This document shows, one piece after another, positions 26,070 through 33,670 of a stretch of DNA of 64,000 nt. How positions within the stretch are numbered: position 1 is the first letter of the stretch; each line of letters starts with the position of its first letter. Origin of the DNA: Halobacillus sp. Nhm2S1 (GTDB lineage: Bacteria; Bacillota; Bacilli; Bacillales; Halobacillaceae); NCBI RefSeq assembly GCF_019599545.1, contig NZ_JAIEZV010000004.1:62001-126000 (forward strand), in the 5' to 3' direction. The position numbers were made by a program, and so were the translations under genes. The notes under the pieces were generated by a model, which searched no databases, was not told where the DNA came from, and was given only the letters and a program-made list of their open reading frames with translations.

Positions 26070-26813
26070 TTACTTGAACGTTGGCTTCAACCCCGTTTCC
26101 AGAAAATACTTCGTTGCTTGCTGTACGTTCATAAACGTTCGCACCCCATCCAGTTGAATATGATTTTCTGCAAATTGCATCACTACCTGTGGACGCATGC
26201 CGGCAAGAACAACCTCTATGCCCAACAATTTAAGACTCATCATAAGGTTTTTCAAAAGGACTGCCCATTCTTCATCGATCGAAGTAATTCCTGAAAATTG
26301 GATCGCCAGTCGACTCACATTCTGTTCCTGACATAAAACAGGTACTCTCTCTAATAAGATGTGGCGCTGTTCCTCTCTTAAAATTGGCTGCAATGGTAAA
26401 AGGGCATAACCTTTAGCAATGGTTACAATATTAGCTGTCATTTCTTCAATCATATGAATTAACTCTTTCTCTCTTTTTGATTGTTCCGTCATATTGAAAA
26501 TACGGATGAGAACAAAGTTCTCTCCTTCATGAATGAAACGTTTAGTATAAATATGAAGAACCATGTCCATATCCTTCCACTGAAATTCCACCCCTTCAGA
26601 ATCTATGTCTTTTTTCTCTTGGATGGACTTGGATAGGACTCTATTTTCTGGTGCTACATCCGGATACAAATGATTGAGTTTTTCTCCAACGATCCGCTCT
26701 TCCTCTAATTGAAACATCTTTACATAGGCAGGATTGACGTAAGTGATCGTGTATTCTTCGTTACTAATCAGTACCCCTTCATCCAAGAGGTCCATTGCAT
26801 TCCGTAATAGCAT
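26070..26813 (-). CDS. PAS-STAS sensory protein
   Basis: A 247-residue fusion of an N-terminal PAS domain (about 3-115, ITYVNPAYVKMF) and a C-terminal STAS domain (about 125-240, LAIQFSGITSIDEEWAVLL), joined by a short helical linker. This is the layout of stressosome RsbR/YtvA-type proteins. The LOV flavin-binding Cys signature is absent from the PAS, so it should not be a blue-light sensor. The STAS segment has no Ser/Thr-Ser/Thr pair obvious at the usual phosphorylation site. Confidence 0.8.
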   Translation of the reverse strand: MLLRNAMDLLDEGVLISNEEYTITYVNPAYVKMFQLEEERIVGEKLNHLYPDVAPENRVLSKSIQEKKDIDSEGVEFQWKDMDMVLHIYTKRFIHEGENFVLIRIFNMTEQSKREKELIHMIEEMTANIVTIAKGYALLPLQPILREEQRHILLERVPVLCQEQNVSRLAIQFSGITSIDEEWAVLLKNLMMSLKLLGIEVVLAGMRPQVVMQFAENHIQLDGVRTFMNVQQATKYFLETGLKPTFK

Positions 26814-26961
26814 GAGTATCCCCCCAGTACAAATCTCTTACTTTTATTATGATGATATACAAAAGAAATGCAAGGTAATTCAACATAATTATCTAAATAT
26901 TATGAATAAATAACAAGCCCCTTCCATATCTTCAACTTAATGGCAGAATTGTGGAATAAAA

Positions 26962-27014
26962 AAGAAGAAGTGCGTCAACGGTTCAATAGCTGAGCCGCTG
27001 ACGCACTTCTTCTT
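26962..27014. terminator. Long bidirectional terminator
   Basis: A 16-bp perfect arm (AAGAAGAAGTGCGTCA with TGACGCACTTCTTCTT) plus an inner CGG/CCG. It abuts the stop of the small gene at 27013. Confidence 0.8.
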
Positions 27015-27273
27015 AAGCCTTTTCCATTTTGTCGCATTTGGACAAAATAGCTACATGTTTAAGATTACCAATGGAATCGAATTCTATTTCAACATAATCT
27101 CCTGGTTTCACAAAGCTAAGCCTCTCTCTGAGTACAGAAAGTTCATTCTTAAATTCGGATTCTTCGACCAAAATCGCATAAGCCCCTTCGTATCGATCCA
27201 GTTTATATTGGTTCACCGATTCAATCCCCTTCTGTTTTAGTATCAGGCATCCTGCCAAATGGTGTGCCTTCAT
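27013..27273 (-). CDS. Small conserved-looking hypothetical protein
   Basis: An 86-residue soluble protein, half of it beta-rich with PGDYVEIEFDSIGNLKHVAIL near the C-terminus. I start it at ATG 27273, nine bases after GGAA; ATG 27282 touches the ribosome site. No family is recognised. Confidence 0.55.
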   Translation of the reverse strand: MKAHHLAGCLILKQKGIESVNQYKLDRYEGAYAILVEESEFKNELSVLRERLSFVKPGDYVEIEFDSIGNLKHVAILSKCDKMEKA

Positions 27274-27361
27274 TCTTACCATTTCCTATTATGGTATAAG
27301 TCCTCTTATTACAAAGCATTCCCTTCCTTAATCATGACTAAACATGTCGAATTTAGAGTTC

Positions 27362-27410
27362 TGGACAACGATCGAACAGCGTGGTAAAATAAAACTAACA
27401 AACGTTAGTT
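27362..27410 (+). promoter_or_regulatory. Promoter and TetR-type operator of the SMR efflux operon
   Basis: TGGACA (27362-27367) and TAAAAT (27385-27390) are 17 bases apart. They are followed directly by the 7-4-7 inverted repeat AACTAAC-AAAC-GTTAGTT (27393-27410) at the transcription start, the usual place for autorepression by the TetR protein encoded next. Confidence 0.75.
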
Positions 27411-27429
27411 AGTGAAAGGAGAGAGCTGA

Positions 27430-28014
27430 ATGACAAAAGAAACGATTATTGAAGAGAGTCTTAAGCTCTTTGCCAATTATGGATACGAAAATACGACCCT
27501 TGCCAATATTGCTGAAGCTGTTGGAATCAAAAAACCTTCTCTTTATAATCATTTTGATAATAAAGAAGATATCTTTCTTCATGTTCTTTATGATGTGGGA
27601 GAAAGAGAAAAGAGTCATTTAATGAATCAGGCAGAATCCATCGACCAGGACTCCGTGGCTGATCGTCTCCATGAGATCTACCGTGTCTATTTGGAACACA
27701 TGGCTCACTCCACAGAAGGCATGTTCTTCAAGCGTGTAACCTTTTTTCCGCCCGAAGATTTCGCAGCTGAAATTAAAAAAGTCTTCTTGATGGTGGAAGA
27801 CTGTATGACTGAGATTATTCGCCCGGTGTTTGAACGTGGAATAGAGAAAGAAATTATCCGCCCTCTTTCTACAAATACGCTGACTTCAGCATTTTATACG
27901 TTGATTGACGGTTTGTTTTTGGAAGAAAATTTTTATGACCGGGAAGTTTTTGAAGAAAGACAGAAAGCAAGCTGGCAAATTTTTTGGCTTGGCATTAAAA
28001 ACCCGGGGTATTAG
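27430..28014 (+). CDS. TetR-family repressor (YvdT-like)
   Basis: A 194-residue regulator with an N-terminal helix-turn-helix (about 25-45, TLANIAEAVGIKKPSLYNHF) and a helical ligand-binding C-terminal domain. AAAGGAGAG lies upstream of ATG 27430. It is co-transcribed with two SMR genes and preceded by a palindromic operator, so it probably represses its own operon and is relieved by a cationic drug or metabolite. The order regulator-SMR-SMR equals B. subtilis yvdT-yvdS-yvdR. Confidence 0.87.
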   Translation: MTKETIIEESLKLFANYGYENTTLANIAEAVGIKKPSLYNHFDNKEDIFLHVLYDVGEREKSHLMNQAESIDQDSVADRLHEIYRVYLEHMAHSTEGMFFKRVTFFPPEDFAAEIKKVFLMVEDCMTEIIRPVFERGIEKEIIRPLSTNTLTSAFYTLIDGLFLEENFYDREVFEERQKASWQIFWLGIKNPGY

Positions 28015-28028
28015 GGAGGTATGAAAAG

Positions 28029-28373
28029 ATGGCATGGATTTATTTGTTCTTCGGTGCTTTTTTCGAAATCGGATGGGCTGTTGGATTGAAACTGTCGGAG
28101 GGATTCACGGACCCCCTCTTTTCAACCATTACCATCATTTGTATTATTATCAGCTTCACTTTTTTCACCAAAGCATTGAAAGTGATTGATATTGGAACAG
28201 GGTATGCGATATTTACAGGGATTGGGGCAGCAGGTACAGCTTTAATTGGTATGATCTTTCTTGGCGACGGAGGCGGAGCTGGGAAAGTCTTTTTTATTGC
28301 TCTTTTAATCACAGGCATTATTGGTTTAAAAATGTCTGATACTAATTCAGAACAGGTACAACAGGAGGGATAA
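28029..28373 (+). CDS. Small multidrug resistance protein, subunit 1 (YvdS-like)
   Basis: A 114-residue four-helix SMR protein with the essential membrane Glu in helix 1 (FFEIGWAVGLK) and GTGYAIFTGIGAAGTA in helix 3. Paired SMR proteins act as antiparallel heterodimers. The GWAVGLK pattern resembles guanidinium-exporting members, but no guanidine riboswitch is present upstream, so the substrate is open. Confidence 0.88.
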   Translation: MAWIYLFFGAFFEIGWAVGLKLSEGFTDPLFSTITIICIIISFTFFTKALKVIDIGTGYAIFTGIGAAGTALIGMIFLGDGGGAGKVFFIALLITGIIGLKMSDTNSEQVQQEG

Positions 28374-28375
28374 GC

Positions 28376-28690
28376 ATGGCATGGGTATTTTTAATGATGG
28401 CTGGAGTAGGTGAAATGACGGCCATGTTCTTTTTGAAGCTGTCGGATGGCTTCCAAAAACGGAAACCAGCGTTCATGGCTGTCCTTGCAGGTGCGGCGAG
28501 CTTTTATTTCCTTTCTTTATCTTTAAAAGATCTTCCAATAGGAACGGCTTATGGGATATGGACAGGAATTGGATCGGCAGGGACCGTTTTGCTGGGCATC
28601 TTCTTCTTTAAAGAAAAAGCGAATCGGAAACGTCTGTTGTTCATCACTTGCATCGTTGCCGGAGTCATCGGTTTAAAAATGGTTTCTTAG
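28376..28690 (+). CDS. Small multidrug resistance protein, subunit 2 (YvdR-like)
   Basis: A 104-residue partner SMR protein with four helices, the conserved Glu in helix 1 (GVGEMTAMFFLKLS) and GTAYGIWTGIGSAGTV. It starts two bases after subunit 1 ends. The different helix-1 surroundings suggest division of labour in a heterodimer. Confidence 0.88.
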   Translation: MAWVFLMMAGVGEMTAMFFLKLSDGFQKRKPAFMAVLAGAASFYFLSLSLKDLPIGTAYGIWTGIGSAGTVLLGIFFFKEKANRKRLLFITCIVAGVIGLKMVS

Positions 28691-28805
28691 CCGAAGATAG
28701 GCTTGTAATCTTATTTTTTAACAATTACAATAGAATAAGCAACAATCTACAATATTCGACAAAACCTGCTTTTTTCTGTCGTTTTGTAGTGATGGAGGAA
28801 ATATT

Positions 28806-28925
28806 ATGAGAAAAATTTTACTTGCCATTCTTATGGTTATTGTCATCGGTTTTAGTTATGTAGGCTATACAAGTATGGATACGGATGCTAATCCTTCCAT
28901 TCCTAAAGAAACAGAAAGCTATTGA
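28806..28925 (+). CDS. 39-residue small secreted or membrane peptide
   Basis: The product starts MRKILLAILMVIVIGFSYVG, a signal-peptide-like helix, followed by about 19 polar residues. GGAGG stands eight bases before the ATG and a terminator begins 14 bases after the stop, so this is a complete small transcription unit. The layout resembles exported peptides such as Phr-type signals, but no Rap gene is adjacent. The function is unknown. Confidence 0.6.
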   Translation: MRKILLAILMVIVIGFSYVGYTSMDTDANPSIPKETESY

Positions 28926-28938
28926 ATATCAATGATTT

Positions 28939-28972
28939 AAACCCCTTCGTTTACACGAAGGGGTTTTGTTTT
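28939..28972 (+). terminator. Terminator after the small peptide gene
   Basis: A 12-bp perfect stem AAACCCCTTCGT/ACGAAGGGGTTT is followed by TGTTTT. Confidence 0.85.
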
Positions 28973-29002
28973 AGTATAAAAGGTGGCCTCCAATGATCGA
29001 GG

Positions 29003-29698
29003 TTATTTCTTGGGAAGGTCCAATTCTGATCCTTCTCCCCATTTGTCTTCTAAATATTGATCGCGCCCTGAATTCCCACGATAGAAATCGTATCTCAATT
29101 TGTTTTTCTTATAATAATCCTGGTGGTATTCCTCTGCTCTATAAAACTCTTCCGCTTCCCGGATAGGGGTGACTAATTCTTTTTGAAAGCGATCGGAATT
29201 TTGAAGTTCCTGTTTGGATTGTTCAGCGATTTGCCGCTGTTCAGAAGTATGATAAAAGATGGCGGTCGTATATTGATACCCTCGATCCACAAACTGACCT
29301 TCGTCATCGGTGGGGTTGATTTGTCTCCAGAAGACATCGAGAATCTGCTCATAGGAAATGACGCCTGGATCATAATAGATTTGAACAGACTCAATATGGC
29401 CCGTTCCTCCGGAAGATACTTCATCGTAAGAAGGATTTTCTGTTTCCCCTCCCGTATAACCGGATATGACACTATGGACGCCCTTCAATTTCTCAAATGG
29501 AGGCTCCATACACCAAAAGCAGCCCCCTGCCAGAGTAGCCACCTCATAGCCTTCAGGTATTTCATCTGCTGTCACAGCTTCACTATCATAATTACGCTTT
29601 GTTAAATAGGCATAAGCTTCCGGGATGGCAAAAACAGCAACCAATGAAAGTATGGCTATCATCATGACCCATTTCGTCCGCTTCTTCACATGCTTCAC
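29003..29698 (-). CDS. msrA: Membrane-anchored peptide methionine-S-sulfoxide reductase
   Basis: Reduces methionine-S-sulfoxide in oxidised proteins. The 231 residues contain a transmembrane signal anchor at about 11-31 and the MsrA domain from about 53, with catalytic Cys in GGCFWC and GHIESVQIYYDP. The N-terminal anchor puts the enzyme outside the membrane, whereas the B. subtilis enzyme is cytosolic. No MsrB is next to it. Confidence 0.93.
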   Translation of the reverse strand: MKHVKKRTKWVMMIAILSLVAVFAIPEAYAYLTKRNYDSEAVTADEIPEGYEVATLAGGCFWCMEPPFEKLKGVHSVISGYTGGETENPSYDEVSSGGTGHIESVQIYYDPGVISYEQILDVFWRQINPTDDEGQFVDRGYQYTTAIFYHTSEQRQIAEQSKQELQNSDRFQKELVTPIREAEEFYRAEEYHQDYYKKNKLRYDFYRGNSGRDQYLEDKWGEGSELDLPKK

Positions 29699-29775
29699 CC
29701 CTTTTGGCTGTTTACTTCAGAATAACACGTTGTTCTGTTCCAATTGAAATGCTAGCACTCCCCCGATGTGTACGC

Positions 29776-31683
29776 TTATTCTTCGTCTTCCAAAGTTAAC
29801 CCATCCACATGTTTCCGGTCCATCACTTTTTTAACCTTCCTATATTCTTTGGATTTGAATACAATATCAAAATCATAATCCTCAGGATATAGTTCATCAG
29901 CTGAGATGTGGAGTTTCAAGCGCTTGTGATTGTATTCTTTCTTTTCACCCTTAACTTGAACGACGTAATTCCCGAAAGCATTCGGTCCTTTATACACAAT
30001 GCCCATTTCTTCTTCTGCAGGTATCCATACATTATCCCCCATTTGAAAACCTGCTTTCTCTTTTTTTTGAACCTTGCGTTTTTGTCTGTACCGGTTGATG
30101 GCCACTTGCTTAGCATAGGACGGATTTTTCAAAAGCTGGTCGTCTTTCATAAAGCCCCCCTTTTGCTTATATGTGATGTCATAAGCATGATTGAGGATTT
30201 CAGGATGCAGTCCTAATTTATAGGCGATATCAAATGCCTGACTTTTCCCTGCTGTTCCGATTTGCAGCTGGTACGTAGGCTTGAGAGTTTCCAGATCGAA
30301 AGCCATCGCTCCATTAACAAATCCTTCTTTTTCCATGGCATAGGTTTTCATTTCACTATAGTGAGTGGTCGCCAAAATGGTCGAGCCTTTGTTAGCAAGT
30401 TGATCAAGAATGGCAGTGGCTAATCCCATCCCTTCACCTGGATCTGTACCAGAACCGATTTCATCCAGGAGTAGCAAGGAATGATCATTGGCCTGCTGCA
30501 AAATATGAATCAAGTTCGTCAGCCTTGAACTGAAGGTGCTTAAGTTCTCTTCGATGCTTTGCCCGTCACCAATATCAACAAAAACATGTTGGAAAAGAGG
30601 CAATCTGGTTCCAGGTTGTGAAGAAATCGGCAGTCCACATTGCGCCATTAAACAAAACAACCCTACCGTTTTTAACGTTACCGTTTTCCCCCCAGTATTT
30701 GGCCCAGTAATAAGAAGGGCTTGATCATCTTCCCCCATATGGAGATTCAGTGGAACAGCTTTCCCCCCTAATAAAGGGTGGCGTCCCTCCCTGATTTCAA
30801 TTTCCCCTTGGGAAAAGATCGGGGAATACGCATCAATCAATTTGCTGTATTTCGCTTTTGCAAAAAGAACATCATACTGGTGCATTGTTTCCATAGCAAT
30901 ATTCAATTCATGTTCCTTTTCCAGCACAGAGGCAGTCAACGCATAGAGAATCCGTTCCACCTCCTGCTCTTCCTGCATTTTTAAAACTCCGAATTCCTCT
31001 TGAAGGGACGTCACTTCTTTTGGTTCTATAAATAACGTCGCACCAGAAGAAGATTGATCAAGGATGACACCTTTCACTTTGGACCGGTTCTCTCTTTTGA
31101 CAGGAAGGGTTAGTCGACCTCCTTTATCCACCGGCCTATTCTCTTGGAGGAAAGAGCTATATTTTTTAGCTGAACTTTCCATCCTCGTTTTCATATCACT
31201 GAGAGTTTTGTCCATTTTTCTTCGCAGCTTCCCTAACTCTTTCGATGCAGATTCATCAATTTGTCCATGACGTATTTTTCCGTAAATCTCCTCTTCCAAC
31301 TGGGATAAATCCGCGATGGAATCTACATAGAGAGAGATGGTCGGGGCCAGGATCTGCTTATCTTTCATAAACCGTTTCAATTTTGTACAATGCTCTAAAA
31401 AAGAGACGAGGGAGCCAAATTGCTGCGGACGGATATAAAGACCTTTGTTCCCTTGATCAATCATGACCTGAATGTCATCCAGGGTATGAATGGGTACATG
31501 ACTCTGACTATCAATAATGGCTCTGGCTTCTTTAACTTCCTCATGCATCCTTTCCAATCTTTTTTGGTCATTGGATGGTTGCAAATGTAGAATCGTTTCT
31601 TTCCCTTGATCGGTATGAGCGAAATCACTCACTCTTGTTAATATATTGTTTAAACCTAAACTATCAAATGTTTGCTGATTCAA
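29776..31683 (-). CDS. MutS2 paralogue lacking the Smr nuclease domain
   Basis: A 635-residue ABC-type ATPase of the MutS2 family. It has the core helical/clamp region (about 1-290), Walker A GPNTGGKT at 327-334, signature region ENLSTFSSRL near 389-398, Walker B LLLLDEIGSGTDP at 403-415, and a KOW-like domain at about 546-592. It then ends with about 40 charged residues; the C-terminal Smr domain of ordinary MutS2 (about 780 residues) is missing. The start is TTG 31683 behind GAGGAGG. MutS2 is known to act on collided ribosomes, and the KOW part is kept. The attenuator-like leader upstream suggests induction by translation inhibitors. Confidence 0.85.
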   Translation of the reverse strand: MNQQTFDSLGLNNILTRVSDFAHTDQGKETILHLQPSNDQKRLERMHEEVKEARAIIDSQSHVPIHTLDDIQVMIDQGNKGLYIRPQQFGSLVSFLEHCTKLKRFMKDKQILAPTISLYVDSIADLSQLEEEIYGKIRHGQIDESASKELGKLRRKMDKTLSDMKTRMESSAKKYSSFLQENRPVDKGGRLTLPVKRENRSKVKGVILDQSSSGATLFIEPKEVTSLQEEFGVLKMQEEQEVERILYALTASVLEKEHELNIAMETMHQYDVLFAKAKYSKLIDAYSPIFSQGEIEIREGRHPLLGGKAVPLNLHMGEDDQALLITGPNTGGKTVTLKTVGLFCLMAQCGLPISSQPGTRLPLFQHVFVDIGDGQSIEENLSTFSSRLTNLIHILQQANDHSLLLLDEIGSGTDPGEGMGLATAILDQLANKGSTILATTHYSEMKTYAMEKEGFVNGAMAFDLETLKPTYQLQIGTAGKSQAFDIAYKLGLHPEILNHAYDITYKQKGGFMKDDQLLKNPSYAKQVAINRYRQKRKVQKKEKAGFQMGDNVWIPAEEEMGIVYKGPNAFGNYVVQVKGEKKEYNHKRLKLHISADELYPEDYDFDIVFKSKEYRKVKKVMDRKHVDGLTLEDEE

Positions 31684-31721
31684 TGTTTTTCCTCCTCATT
31701 ATGACAGGTGATCATAAAAAT

Positions 31722-31763
31722 AAAAAAGTCCGCAACAAGCTGAAGATAGCTCGCTGCGGACTT
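31722..31763 (-). terminator. Terminator directly before the MutS2-like gene
   Basis: On the minus strand AAGTCCGCA pairs with TGCGGACTT, with inner GAGCT/AGCTT pairing, and is followed by TTTTTTATTTTT. It ends about 38 bases before the TTG start, so transcripts must read through it to express the gene. Confidence 0.8.
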
Positions 31764-31803
31764 CGTAGACACATATAGAATGTAGCTCCACGAATGTACG
31801 AAA

Positions 31804-31838
31804 AAAAGCTATGACTGAATAAGCCAGTCATAGCTTTT
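31804..31838 (-). terminator. First (attenuator) terminator of the MutS2-like leader
   Basis: A 14-bp perfect stem (AAAAGCTATGACTG/CAGTCATAGCTTTT) with a T run on the minus strand. Its 5' arm can instead pair with ATAAG-CATAGC just upstream (31855-31865), a candidate antiterminator. Confidence 0.82.
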
Positions 31839-31867
31839 AGGATCGTTTTATCCGGCTATGCTTATGC

Positions 31868-31966
31868 TTGTTCTTAACTGTTCCTGAAAAAGGGTATAAC
31901 AAACCAAGCATGCTTTCGCATACTTTTTTTCAGGACGTATCCAGTTCATGGATTAGTTAAGAACAA
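31868..31966 (-). promoter_or_regulatory. Leader hairpin of the MutS2-like gene
   Basis: TTGTTCTTAACT (31955-31966 on the plus strand as its complement) is perfectly complementary to AGTTAAGAACAA (31868-31879). Nested inside are CCTGAAAAA/TTTTTCAGG (31926-31934 with 31883-31891) and a small GCATGC-centred hairpin. The 5' arm lies within the last codons of the uORF, so a ribosome stalled there would break this hairpin. Confidence 0.7.
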
Positions 31967-31976
31967 CCACACTCAT
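31953..31976 (-). CDS. Leader peptide MSVVVLN (uORF)
   Basis: Seven codons, ATG 31976 to TAA, nine bases after AAGGAG. Its last codons are the 5' arm of the leader hairpin. The size and position are those of leader peptides on which antibiotic-bound ribosomes stall. A competing ATG ten bases earlier (8 codons, other frame) has poor spacing. Confidence 0.6.
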   Translation of the reverse strand: MSVVVLN

Positions 31977-32039
31977 AAATCATTTCTCCTTCACGGGTTA
32001 AAAGTTACATTCGTGAAACCATCACCTGTGTTCACTTAT

Positions 32040-32068
32040 AATATATGACATGTACTCGTTACTGTCAA
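32040..32068 (-). promoter_or_regulatory. Promoter of the MutS2-like leader
   Basis: Minus-strand TTGACA (32063-32068) and TATATT (32040-32045) are 17 bases apart, a near-consensus sigma-A promoter overlapping the 3' end of the preceding gene. The leader would be about 350 nt. Confidence 0.75.
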
Positions 32069-32622
32069 CTGCTGAAAATGCGCCCCAAAAGAGAGCAATC
32101 CAACGAATCTGTTTGGGCAGCCAACGATCGTTTTATGATTCTTAAGGCATTTTCATTATCTTCTTTGTACTCAGAGGCTATGCCATCTTCCGGCACCCAA
32201 AGATTGTATTCCCTCATATAAGCATCATTCGCTGTGAAAATAACGCAGATATCACCAGCTACTCCGGTCAAAATTAAGTTCTTGACCTTCAGATGGTCCA
32301 AGAGGATGCTTAACTGTGTTCCAAAAAAGCCTGAATGCTTCGGTTTTATGATAAAATAATCGTCTTCATCAGGCTCCATTTCTTCAACCACCGGTTTTCC
32401 TGTCCCCTTTTTACACTCCTCTAACAACTCAGATGCATTGTCCTGCCAAAGCCCAAAGTTGTCATTCACATAAATGACCGGTACACCTTGCTGTTTGACC
32501 TCTTTTTTGAACACACGCAAACGCTTTGCGACAGGAAGGCTGTTTTTAAGTAGATTTTCTCCACCATCAAAGTCCATTTTATTGATCATGTCAATGATGA
32601 TGAGGGCTGTATCCTGCTTCAT
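32065..32622 (-). CDS. Cysteine hydrolase, isochorismatase-like family
   Basis: A 185-residue isochorismatase-fold hydrolase with the probable triad D11 (IIDMIN), K95 (KPKHSGFF) and C126 (GVAGDICV). It starts nine bases after nadE ends and is co-transcribed with it. That context hints at nicotinamide salvage, but the metal-binding D-x-H...H set of true nicotinamidases is not seen (YVNDNFGLW in that place), so I keep a general name. Confidence 0.8.
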   Translation of the reverse strand: MKQDTALIIIDMINKMDFDGGENLLKNSLPVAKRLRVFKKEVKQQGVPVIYVNDNFGLWQDNASELLEECKKGTGKPVVEEMEPDEDDYFIIKPKHSGFFGTQLSILLDHLKVKNLILTGVAGDICVIFTANDAYMREYNLWVPEDGIASEYKEDNENALRIIKRSLAAQTDSLDCSLLGRIFSS

Positions 32623-32631
32623 AAAAGGTGA

Positions 32632-33387
32632 TCACGCTCCTTGGAACCGATCGGGGCCTGCCGGAACTTGACGCTTATGTTCGGTCTTTTTGTGCCGTTG
32701 CTTCAAGTTTTCCTCATCTTCGGAGTCGATTTTCTCCCCCCTGAGAAAAGCATCAATTGTATCATAAGACATGCCAAGCTCTTCTTCATCCGTTTGTCCT
32801 TCCCAAAGCTCAGCGCTCGGTTTTTTATGAAGGATAGAGTCTGGAACATTCAAAGTTTTGGCCATTTCCTTTACTTCTTCTTTCCTCAGGTTGATCAGAG
32901 GAACCAGATCCACGCCACCATCTCCGTATTTCGTAAAATAACCGGTATAATCTTCTGCTGCATTATCCGTTCCAACGACAAGGTAATTGTAGTTGTTCCC
33001 TACAGCATAAAGCGTACTCATTCGGAGTCTTGCTTGAAGATTCGCACCACCAAGCTGTGATTTATCCTCATTCCAATCGCCCTTTTCTTTCAACTGATTC
33101 TTAACGGTGTCGTAAGTCGTCTGATAGGCATCGGTCAATTCAATACCGATATAATCAAGCTCCGCCCCTTCTACGACAGCCAGTGCATCAGTTTGGTCTT
33201 CCACACCTTTATTAATTGGCAGAATCACCCCTAAAGATTTTTCAGGAAATGCCCGCTTAATCAAATACGATACTACAGCAGAATCAATCCCACCGCTGAT
33301 CCCAACCAGAAGCCCATCGGCACCTGCTTCTTCTGTCTTCGTACGCAGCCAATCCGTCAAATACTCAATTCTCTCTTCCATGTTCAT
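32632..33387 (-). CDS. nadE: NAD synthetase, ammonia-dependent
   Basis: Amidates deamido-NAD to NAD. The 251 residues carry the PP-loop SGGIDSA at 31-37, the GTDNAAEDYTGYFTKYGDGG active-site segment and a C-terminal HKR basic tail. There is no N-terminal nitrilase domain, so it uses ammonia. The start ATG 33387 follows AAGGGAG; ATG 33381 is an alternative. Confidence 0.94.
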   Translation of the reverse strand: MNMEERIEYLTDWLRTKTEEAGADGLLVGISGGIDSAVVSYLIKRAFPEKSLGVILPINKGVEDQTDALAVVEGAELDYIGIELTDAYQTTYDTVKNQLKEKGDWNEDKSQLGGANLQARLRMSTLYAVGNNYNYLVVGTDNAAEDYTGYFTKYGDGGVDLVPLINLRKEEVKEMAKTLNVPDSILHKKPSAELWEGQTDEEELGMSYDTIDAFLRGEKIDSEDEENLKQRHKKTEHKRQVPAGPDRFQGA

Positions 33388-33519
33388 AAACTCCCTTCAT
33401 TTTACAATCTAAAGATTGCTTTCCTTTAAAAGGGAGAACATAAACCTAATACTCTCGTATAGGATGGTTATTCTACTAGGGAGTTATTAATGTATATGGG
33501 AGGATTGTGGAAAACTCGA

Positions 33520-33670
33520 TTTCGAGACTTTTATGGGAGCTTAGGGCTCCGGGAAAAGGTTCGCTTTCCGTGGGCGAGTGATGAGCCTCCTCGAGCTGAC
33601 GCTCTGCGGGGTCTCATCTACCACGCACATCCCACAGGAGTCTCACCGTTTCCCTCCGCCCCTTTGCCAT
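33520..33670. repeat. Interspersed GC-rich repeat, copy A
   Basis: It begins with TTTCGAGA and contains the shared core GGGCTCCGGGAAAAGG, TTCGCTTTCC, GAGCCTCCTC, GGGTCTCA and GGAGTCTCACCGTTTCCCT. Copies B, C (inverted) and D (deleted) lie at 52600, 52956 and 45793. An open reading frame through it is not a gene. Confidence 0.85.

Noticed and set aside
27283-27429. Guanidine riboswitch before the SMR operon
   Set aside because: None of the ykkC-type conserved ACGR-containing segments is seen; the region holds a TetR-type operator instead.
31684-32064. T-box or metabolite riboswitch upstream of the MutS2 paralogue
   Set aside because: No T-box AGGGTGG core and no known aptamer consensus; the uORF plus overlapping hairpins fit attenuation better.
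32065-32622. Nicotinamidase (pncA) call
   Set aside because: The context suits it, but the metal-binding Asp-His-His residues are not visible.
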